In this document: positions 54,600-64,000 of the stretch, piece after piece | How the letters are laid out: each line of letters opens with the position of its first letter | Position numbering within the stretch: position 1 is the stretch's first letter | NCBI GenBank assembly: GCA_949128115.1 | Contig: OX421966.1 | Coordinates: forward strand, 248,001-312,000 | DNA length: 64,000 bases | Direction: 5' to 3' | DNA from: Anaspis maculata | Taxonomy: Eukaryota; Arthropoda; Insecta; Coleoptera; Scraptiidae | Program-made: the position numbers and the translations under genes | Notes under the pieces: generated by a model | Seen by the model: the letters and a program-made list of their open reading frames with translations, nothing else | Databases searched by the model: none | What the model was told of the DNA's origin: nothing

Positions 54600-57570
54600 A
54601 AAGTGTTCGCTGCTGAAAGTCAAACTTTTGAAGAAAATAGTCGAGTAGTTGTATTTCAAGACAAGATTGAGATTTGAGATTTTGATCGCAAAGTGAAGAT
54701 TCTTCATATTTAAAGTTGAATTTTGAGATAAGGTCAAAGTTTCCCATATTGAACGTCGCATTTAAAGTCGGCATTGTATTTCTGAAGTCAAAATTTTGAT
54801 GCGAAAAGTCGAAATTGTAAGATACCTATTAGTCGAAGTGATTTGTGTTCTGGAATTTTCCGTGTCGGAAGTTTTCCGGTATCACCAAAACGTTCCATTC
54901 CACGTTTGGAAGCGGTTGAATTGGAATTCAAAATTTTAAGAAGAATGTCCAAATTTCTTGAAATCAAGATTTGAGTGTGGAATCGAGGATTCAAATCGAA
55001 TGAAATTTTTGAACAAAGAACAAGAGTGGAATTTCCCGTGTACCGAGACTCTGATATTGGATTTCGAATTCAAGGTCAAAGTTTGAGAATGGTTGAAGAC
55101 GAAATCATTAGAGAAAATAGTCAAAATTTTGTGTTGAAGGTCAAAAAGCTCAAAATTTCTGCGTTGAGAGTCGGAAATTTGAGATACCTACATTATAAAA
55201 GATTCCCGTGCTCAAAGTGCAAAGTTGAGGCTTTTTGTGTTGAAGTCAAACTTTTATCGTGTCGAAGACAAAGTTTTCTGTATTTAAAGTCGAAATTACA
55301 AGTAAACCGTCTAGATTGTTGTTGATTCTAAGATTTTTAGTCCAAAGCTGAGATGTTTCCTATTTAAGGTGGAACATTACATAAGAAAGTTGAAGTTTTC
55401 CGTGTTTGAACTCAAAATTCTGAAATAAGTCAAAGTTGCCATCTTTTAAGTCAAAATTTTCAGTCCAGAATTGACATATATTCAAAGTTTTCACTGTTGA
55501 AAACTGAAATTTTGATGGAACCTTTGGAATTTTGTTCCCCAAATTGAGGTTTTGAGTGTATTGCTGAAATTTTCCTAATTTCAACTCGAAATTTCGGGAA
55601 AAAAGTTGTAGTTTTCCGTGATCAAGAATCCGAGATTGAAGTCAAATTTTTGTGTGTTTAGGGTAGAAATCCAGAGAGAATTTACAAGTTTCGGGATCAG
55701 AATCAAAATTTCAACTTGAAAATTAATATCCTCCGTGTTCAAAGTCGAAGTTTTTTGTGTTTAGAGTCGGAATTCAGAAATCAAAGTGGGAGTTTGTTAA
55801 GTTGGAATTCGAATAATCTTTGCTCAAAGTCAAAGTTTTGACATAAATTCCGAAGTTTGGAGCAAAAAGTTTCCCATGCCTAAAGTCGAAACTCTGAGTT
55901 GAAGGCAAAATTTTGAGTTGAGAATCTACATCTCTCATGATTGTATGAAATCAAAGTTTTTTGTATTTCAAGTCAAAAGTGGTTCTTGTAGTCATATTTT
56001 TGTGACAAAAGTGTCCTGTCCCCAAATGCGGGAGTTCGACTTCCAAATCAAACTCTTTCTTGTTTGATGTCAAAGTTTTCATCGTAAAAGTCGAAATTTT
56101 AATTTCAAAGTCGAGATTTCAAGTGGCTAGTCTACGTTTTTTGTGTTAAAAGTGGCAATTTTGATACTTAAGTTAAAGTTTCCGGCGTCAAAGGTTCAAA
56201 GGTCGCTGCGAAGGTCGAGATTTTGCATTGGAAGTTGAAGTTTTGAGGGAAAAGAGGCAGTTGTTTGTATTTCAAGCCAAAATTTCAAGTTAAAAGTCGA
56301 AGTTACTCGTGTTAGGAGTCTGGAGAGGTGCAAGTAATTTCGAGATAAAAGTCAAAGTTTCTATGATTTAGGTCAAAAATTTGAGCCAATGCGACGTTTT
56401 TTGCGTTTCAAATTCTCATCTCATGTTTGAAGTCAAAACTTCGTGTTGAAAATTGAAATTTTGATATTCAAGTAGAGTTTTTTGTGTTTTGTGTTGAGAG
56501 TCAAAATTTTATTTTCAATGTCGAGAATCTGATTGCTGAGAGTTTTCCGCGTCTGAAGTCAAAGTTTCTGGTGTTTTAAGAAACTTTCTTACCTTGAAAG
56601 ACGAAATATCGAAGATTCCGTCTGAATATGTTCCCAAAATCGAGATTTCCACTGTAAAGTCAACGTTTCTTGCATTTGGAGTCAAAATTCCTCGATCAAG
56701 TCAACCGACGACGTCCTTCGTGATGGAAGTGGGAATTTTGAAAAACCTCAATTTTTTTCACAAGGTCTTGATCACCAGGGTAAAGTCGACGTTTCCGTCT
56801 TCAAAGTCAACATTTTGAGATAAAAATACAGGTTTTTCTTGTTTTGATATTCAGAGATGAAAATGGTACTCCATTCAAAGTCCAAACTTTGTGTTTGAAA
56901 ACAAAATATTTTGTGTTCCGAGTCAAAATCTCTAGGTCTAGAGTCTAAATTCTTTGTGTTCGAAATGGAAGTTCTTCGATACAAGTGAAAGTTCACCATG
57001 TTCCAAAATTCCAAAATAAAACAAAAATTGCGTTTGAAGTTGAAATTTCGTATTCAAAATTGGAACTTCGACACAGAGAATCGGAGTTTCTCTTGCTTGA
57101 AGGTCAAGTTTTTTGTGTGGATCGTCGCAACTGCTATCAAAAGATCAAGTTCTTCAAGTCAAGATCCAGAATTTCACGTTGAAATTCGAAATTTTACGAA
57201 AAATTCAAAAGTTGTTTTCAAAGTCGGAAATGCTTTTCATAGTCATATTTTGGTGATGCAATTTTTCTGTGTTCAAATGCGGAACTTTGAAATAGTCTTT
57301 CGTGATTCAAGTGGAAATTTCAGTTTGAAAGTCGAAATTCTAAGTGTTGAGTCAAAGTTTTTGGATTGAAAGTCTCTGGAAGCAGAAAGATTCATGTTTC
57401 AGGTTTGAATTTCAAGTGAATCGATTTTTCCGTGTTTCAAGTCCTCGTTATTTCAAGTCGGAATTTCGAGATAAAAGTCCAAGTTTTCCGTGTTTTGTGT
57501 TGAAAGCCGGAGTTTTGTTCTCAATGTGGAGATATTTGAAGTTTTTCATATTTAAAGTTGATATTCCAAG
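54600..57570. repeat. 3-kb degenerate AAAGTC/AAATTTTGA minisatellite
   Basis: Continuous array of 30-45 bp units based on GTCAAAGTTTTCCGTGTT and AAAGTCGAAATTTTGAG, strongly diverged but unmistakable in every line from 54,600 to 57,570. Chance frames arise within it; none has a domain. Confidence 0.75.
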
Positions 57571-57579
57571 ACGAAAGAA

Positions 57580-59440
57580 TTCTACAATTAGACTTATCCC
57601 TAATATGTACAAAATTAGTATATTATAAGCTCCGCTAGTACTTACCATTTCAATATCCTTAGTTTCCATGATGAACTCAGCGATTATAAGTTTTGAAACT
57701 GCTCTTTTATAATCAGCTTATTGTGTGCGTTGTAAGGTTAGACAATAACTCACAAAGCTTTGCATAAAAGGTCCGGTTTTCCAAATTCTGTAGCAAACTT
57801 CCCATGAGAAAAAAAAGCTCTCGCATACTCAACTCAGACATTTATTCCATACTACAGTCACAGTGTTTTTTTTTTTAATACAAAAAATATACAAGTGTAG
57901 GTAGGTACACGTTTTTTATATTATATCAATATATTTACACCATGAATGCTTACACACTATCAAGGAAACATGACAAACAAAACATAATACTTCATATATA
58001 ATACTGATTGGTCGAATTTCGGACCGCACTCAAGCTTTTCAAAAGGATTGCGTGATGTTCGTGATGCTGCAGAGGGCCTTAATCGGAATCGTTATAATTG
58101 CAAAGAAGATGGGAAAATGATGGATATGTGCGATGGTGTGGAGGAATGAAAGGAAAGCTGGATATGTTCACGCATTCTGTTATCATCTATAAACATACTA
58201 GGTATTTTTTTTTCCATTAAGTTTGAAGCTTATGCGTTTTCCCCTTGACGTTTGAGGGAAACCAAATCAAACGTCGGAACTAAACAAGTCGTGGGTATAT
58301 ACTCCAAAGATTTCGCACATTAATATTTACACTACTACAATATATTTTGTTGTTGCCGATTCCGCTTTCAGTAAAAAAGTTGAGTATAAATTGTCCTGAA
58401 GCTTAACCGGAAGGATTACAAAAGCTTCCTCGACGTAATTCAGCTGTTGCCAACTTCATGAACGCAAAACTTGCTTTGTTGAACAGCTAACTACAGACTA
58501 GTGGAAGGAAAACAGCCATAACATTGTGTGTGTGTGTGTGTAGAGACGGAAAAAGCTCAGAGGAAAGTAGGTGGGTACATAAAAAAACACTTATCTAGTG
58601 TGGGTGTGTCATTATTCATTATATACGGAAAAGCTCGTAGTATCACTGGAAGTTCCACGTCGTCTTTTTTCCATGCAGCCCTCTGTAACAAAAAAAAAAC
58701 AGATACTCACAAATGTAGAACATGTAAAGTGCGTGACAAATTCAGGGAGAGCTAATTGTTTTTTTTTGTGAGGGTACGCCAAGAACGGGAACAGTAGAGA
58801 AGCGATACGCCGAGGCCGGACGGGGTGAAAACAGCGTTTACTTCAACATCACGTCCGGAAAATGTATTGTTTTATCATCTAGGGTGGCAGCCAAAAGGCA
58901 GAGAGCGGTATTTTCTCGCGAGGGTGATAAATCGTCCGGTATACGGAGCGAAAGAACTGAAAAGAGCCAGCAAGAGAGTCCGCACAGCAAAGAGATTTGT
59001 ACGACGCAATAATGTGTGTGTGTGTGTGTGTGTGTGGGTGGGCAGTATCAGAAGAAAGGCTATTCATAACAAATGTTTTCATGTCAATTTCGCATGAAAT
59101 CCGGAAGGCATCCGGACACTATCGAATGAGAAATAAAAGAAAAAGACGCTTTCTAAATTGCTCAATTGAATTTTGTTTGGATAATAATGATAAATGGACA
59201 TTGGACGGAAAGATAAATGGAGTCGGCGGAATGCGGAGACGAAAGGGTTTCCGAGCGAGAAGTCTATTTATTTTCTCGCTGGATGGAGTTGTAAGTTTTC
59301 CCGTTCCCTCGCCGAATTTTACTCGCCGAGTGCTCTCTTGGAGCCGGTTTCAAGCTCTGAAATGCTCATCAGCAATTTTTGCGACGCTCAAGTTAGTACA
59401 TTATCATCAGCATAGTCACAGTTCCTGAAATGCAGTGGGT
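57580..59440. other. Non-repetitive island between two minisatellites
   Basis: No gene is called. This 1.9-kb block lacks the flanking tandem units, is more GC-balanced from about 58,500 to 59,400, and carries two TG microsatellites (about 58525-58541 and 59011-59035). Several short frames lie on both strands without recognisable domains. It could contain a 5' or 3' untranslated exon of a gene extending beyond the window; the sequence alone does not show it. Confidence 0.35.
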
Positions 59441-62400
59441 TTAGTGAGAATTCAGTCAAAACAATGAAAAAGTCAGTGGAAATATCTTTTGATTATAGTG
59501 AAGATCTTATCAGTCACAAGTAGTAACAATCAATGTTTTTCTTCTGAGTTTGAGAAAGTGCCTCCAGCACTGGCCGTCATGATTTTTACTCAGTTACAAT
59601 TCAAAATTGATGATTCAAGCAAAATTTTCACTACGGGATTATTGAATTCAGAATAATTCTAGCTATGAAGCTCATACATGAACTTGCAAAAATTTTCATT
59701 GCAAGTGAAGTTGAGTTGCAAGCAAGCAGGTTGAGTTGGCGGAACTTTCACTACGAAGTTGATAAATCTAGCACCATTTGTGCTATGAAGTTGATAAATT
59801 CAGAGAAACTTGCGCTTTGCACTACAAAGTGACGGCTTCAGTGAACCTCTTACCGAAAAGCTCAAAAATGAAGCAAAAAAGTGCTATGGAGTTGAACAAT
59901 AATTCAGCTACCAAAATTCTTGCTACCAAGTTGATAAATTGAGATATCATCGCTATGAAGTCGATGCATTCAAAGAAATCTTTGCTACGAAGTTTCACTT
60001 TGACGATGGTGAGAGTTTTACCATAAATTTGAGGAATTTAGCAAGACTTCAACTAGAAAGGTTGATTTTTTTGTCAGGATTCTTGATATGAAGTCGACAA
60101 ATTTTGCATAATTCCCGCTTTGAAGTAATAAATCCCGACACAATCTTGCTACAAAGTTGATCGTTTTTGCAGTAATTAAACTATGCAAATGAAGTACTCA
60201 GTGCCAGTCCCACTTCGAAGCTGGTGGACTCAAGAAAATTCCTGCTATCGCTATGACGTCGTCAACTTTGACGGAATTTACACCACAAAATAACTGAGTT
60301 TAGCAAAATTCTAGAAAGGGAGTTGGTGAATTCAGCAGAATCTTACTATCAAAACGACAAAATCTCTCGCTTTGAAGTTGATGAGCTAGACACTCACAAC
60401 ACAGTTTATGGATTAAGCACAATCCGGGATGAGCAATCGATGAATTTTAAGAAATTCTCAATCTAAAATTGATTTGGCGAAAGCCCCACAACGAAGTCGA
60501 TGAAATTTGCTCAATCATCGAAATATGAAAAGTACGGAGTGATCAGTCGACAGAAGTCCCAGTCTTGCTAGAAAGTTGATAGCTTGAGGGACATTTCCAC
60601 TATGGAATTGAAGGATCCAGATTAGTTCCAGCTTATAAATTTAATGAATTTAAAAGACTTTTCACTGCGAAGTTTATTGACCTTGATGAACTATAACTAT
60701 GAAGTTGATGAATTTAGCAACGTTTTCACTGTAAGGTACAAAGCTGATGAATTCAGTGAAGCTTTTACCAAAGAAGTTCATGTGCTCAACAAAACTCTTG
60801 CTATTCAGTTGAGTTCAGCAAGATTCTTGCTATAATATCATTAGGACATCTTGACTATATGAACTTGATGAGTTCAGAGAAATTTTTGCTACAAAGTTGC
60901 ACAGTTCTAGGAGTTGATGAGTTCAGAGAAATTCAGACTACAAAGATGAATAGTTTGGCATACCAAGCTCGCACCACAAAGTTGATGAATTCGGCACAAA
61001 TGATGCTATGAAGTGACGAATTTGGATAGAATCCCGCTACAAAATTGTTGACTTTGACAGAATTTTCATGATAAAATTAATTGACTAACGATAAACCAAG
61101 CTATGAAGCTGATCAGTGATCACTCTGGCAAAGCTGTCAGTGCAAAATTCACGGAATTAGCACAAATTGTGTCTAAATTGATTAATTCAGCAAAATCTTC
61201 GATATGAAATTGATGACTTTAGCGAAAGTTTCGCAACAAAGTTGGTGACTTCAGCAAAAATCCTTACTTGAAATTTGTATAATGTGGCACAATTTTGCTA
61301 CGAAGTTTATGATTAGGAAAAGTTTCCATTACAATTTTGGTGAATGCAGCGAGAATATTACTATAAAGTTGAAGGCTCTCTTGAAGTTTCCCACTATGCA
61401 GTTTATGGATTGGACAAAACTGTTACAACAAAGTTGATAAATCATCAGGCTCCATACCAGCTGAGCAACTGATGTTTTGGGAGAATTTCTCGATATGAAA
61501 TTGATTGATATGGCAAACAAGAGTCTTACGAAGAAGCTGAAGAATTTTGTGGAATTATTGCAATATAAATAGCATGAAGCGATGGATATGAAAGAAGTCT
61601 CGCTTGGAAATTGAGAACTGGCACAAATCTTTTTCTATGGAAATGATGAATTCAGCTCAATTTCCACTATATAGTACATGAATTTTGACAGATTCTCACT
61701 AAAAAGGTTCCTGATCTGGCAAAACTATCACTACTTGGTCGATGAATTCGGGATCATTTTTGTTATAGAGCTGATGAATTCAGAAGAATTTGTGATACGA
61801 AGTTGATAGCTTCAGTGAAACTCTCGCAAAAATGTTTATAGGGTTAACAAAACTCATGCTTTTCAAATTCCAAGTTGTTTCAGTCACGCCACGTTTTGTT
61901 GTTTCGGAAAAAGCGAGGAAAAAGGTTTCCTATTTGACAATTGTTCCGAGAAAAAACCCTTATTGACTATGAAGTGCTTGTTCTGAAGTGATTGACGTTG
62001 ATGAATTTTGATGGAATTTAGAGAAGTTTTTGCTACGGAGTTGTTCGTTTGACGATGGCGAGATTTTTTCTATAAAATAGACTAACTTAGCAAGAGCTCA
62101 ACTGCAAAGTGATTATTTTCTAGAGTTCTCGTTATAAAGTTGAACTGTGGACATTTTTGCTCCAAAAAAATTAATTTGAGCGAAATCTTGCAAAGTTGAC
62201 AAGTATTGCGGTATTTAATGGTTGAAAGTGACCTACTTTGTGCAATTCTCACTTCAAAGTTGGTGAATATAACACAGTTGTTGCTTTAGAACTGCTGGAT
62301 TCAGCAAAATATCAAATATAAGGTTGATAAATTCCGTGTGATTTCTACATGGATGTGGAATCCAATAAGATTCTTATCACATAGTTGATGAGTGCACTAC

Positions 62401-64000
62401 AATTCCTGCAACGAAGTTAAGGAATTCAGAGAAATGCAAGGTATAGAGTTGAAGTACTTAAAAAAACTCGCTATAAAGTTCATAGATTAAGCTTGATTGA
62501 CGCTTTGGAGTGATGAATTCGTAAAGATTCCGGCTACAAAATTGTTGGCTTCAGCGGAATTCTCAATTTCAAATTGATGGGTTCACACAATTCCAGCTAT
62601 GGAATTGATTACTTTGACCAAATTCTTACAACAGAAATGACAAAATTAGCACAAATTCTTGCTACGGAGTGACCTACGGAGTAATAAACTCTGGGTGGAA
62701 TCTCACCATGGAATTGATGAATTTGAAAAAAACCTTCGATATAATACGAAGTTTATGAATTAAAAAAAAAATCGCTACAAAATTTATCATTTCAGCGAAG
62801 TTCTCTTTGTTTATTCGATTATCTTGGTGAAACTCTCACTGAAAGTTGATGAATTTTCATGAAAAGGAAAGAAGCCTCGCTAGAAATTTGATGACTTCAA
62901 GGAAATTCTTAATATAAAAATGTATAAATCCGCTCAATTCCAGCTATTGACTTGATGAGTTTGGAGAAACTTTCATTACAAATTTGAATAATCTAGTGAA
63001 ACTATCACTACAAAGTTGATGAATCTATCACCATTTTTGCTATAAAGTTGATAAATTCAGAGAAAGTTGCGCTACAAAATTGATGGTTTTGATAAAACTC
63101 AGCAAGATTTCTGCTTGATTGATGAATCAACATATCATCACAATAAGAATAAATCACGAGAAATCTTTGCTACGATTTTGATGACAATGGCAATAATTGT
63201 GAGACTCAGTTGACGAACCTAGCGGAATCTCAACTACGGATTTGATCACTTGTCAAAGTTCTCAATATGAAGCTGATGGATTTATGAATAATTATTCTCC
63301 TTTAAAAGTTATGAGTTTGGACAAAATCTCGCAAAGTTGATCAGTGTGGCGAGATCCGAACTTTGAAATTGGTCTATTGAGTGTGATTCTCATTTTAAAG
63401 TTGGTTTGATGACTTCCCTGGAATTCTCACGTGAATGTTGAATTCAACGGAGCTCAAATCACAAAATTGTTCATTTGTCAAAACTCTCACTACAAAGTTA
63501 ATAAATTCAGAACAGTTACAGAAATTTTCACTGTAAAATCATTGAGCTGAGCACACTTCTAGCTATGTAAATGATCACTTTGGCGAAGTTCTCACTAGAA
63601 AGACAAGAGAATTAGAACAAATTCTCGCTACCAAGTGATGTAATTGGCTAAAATCTTGCTACAATATTGATGAATTTTGAAAATTCTTTGGCACCAAGTA
63701 AATGACTAACGGAATTTTCGCTATGAAGTTAATGAATAAACAAAAATATCACTACAGAATCATGAGTTTAGCAATATTTTCACTGTGAAATCGAGAACTT
63801 TCTTAAAGTTCTTACTATGTAGTGAATTGAGTAAAATCTCCACAGCAAAAATAATGAATTGGACACAATTCTAGCTGAGCAATTTAAGGACAAGGAATTA
63901 TTCCCAATAGAGAATTGATTTATATTGCGTAAGCCTTACTACGGAGTAGACAAAACACACACAATTATCGCTATAATAATCATAGCATAAAGTCATCGAA
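59440..64000. repeat. 4.5-kb degenerate AAGTTGATGAATTCAGC minisatellite, runs off the window
   Basis: More than one hundred diverged units of about 35-45 bp: (G)CTACAAAGTTGATGAATT-CAGCAAAATTCTCGC. The unit appears in essentially every line to the window end. No gene is visible. Confidence 0.8.

Overview
The window looks like nuclear DNA of an arthropod, most probably an insect. It is AT-rich and repeat-dense, with spliced genes (GT-AG introns and one GC-AG intron), clip-domain and sushi-containing serine proteases of the immune-cascade type, and BEL/Pao, mariner-like and hAT-like transposon remains. I cannot name the species. All gene models were built by hand from splice sites, reading phase and comparison of paralogous copies inside the window; no transcript or database evidence was available.

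Region by region. 1-2.2 kb is a gutted BEL/Pao LTR retrotransposon with a MITE inserted in its 3' LTR. 2.7-11.0 kb (minus) is a modular protease gene (copy A), swollen by two TA-flanked inverted-repeat elements and a 1.3-kb insertion. 11.0-15.7 kb is a spacer holding satellite monomers and a palindromic element that is itself split by an hAT-like element with an 8-bp target duplication. 15.7-22.5 kb (minus) is the complete paralogue (copy B), an 18-exon, 927-residue model that continues past the part seen in copy A into a second, catalytically dead protease module. 22.5-26.5 kb has no recognisable gene but several hairpin MITEs. 26.5-27.2 kb (minus) is an intronless adenylate kinase 3 gene, with an orphan signal-peptide exon upstream of it. 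28-33.5 kb is nested MITEs, three kinds of degenerate tandem array and an hAT-like remnant. 33.6-35.3 kb (minus) is a clip-domain serine protease homologue. 35.3-44.5 kb is LINE debris, satellite-like monomers and a 2.9-kb palindrome. 44.6-48.0 kb (plus) is a two-exon serine protease homologue whose intron is almost entirely a 2.1-kb inverted repeat. 48-64 kb is the same satellite in opposite orientation, one palindromic MITE, two multi-kilobase degenerate minisatellites, and a short non-repetitive island at 57.6-59.4 kb.

Together the window is a cluster of S1-family serine proteases and pseudo-proteases: five S1 domains, two with the full His/Asp/Ser triad (the first modules of copies A and B) and three with the triad destroyed in different ways. 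The sushi/Wonton-like architecture resembles the modular serine proteases (HP14/MSP) that start Toll and melanisation cascades in insects, and clip-domain homologues act as cofactors in the same cascades. A shared immune role is an inference from family resemblance. The most notable points are the double-module gene with one live and one dead protease domain, and the long hairpin inside the intron of the plus-strand homologue.
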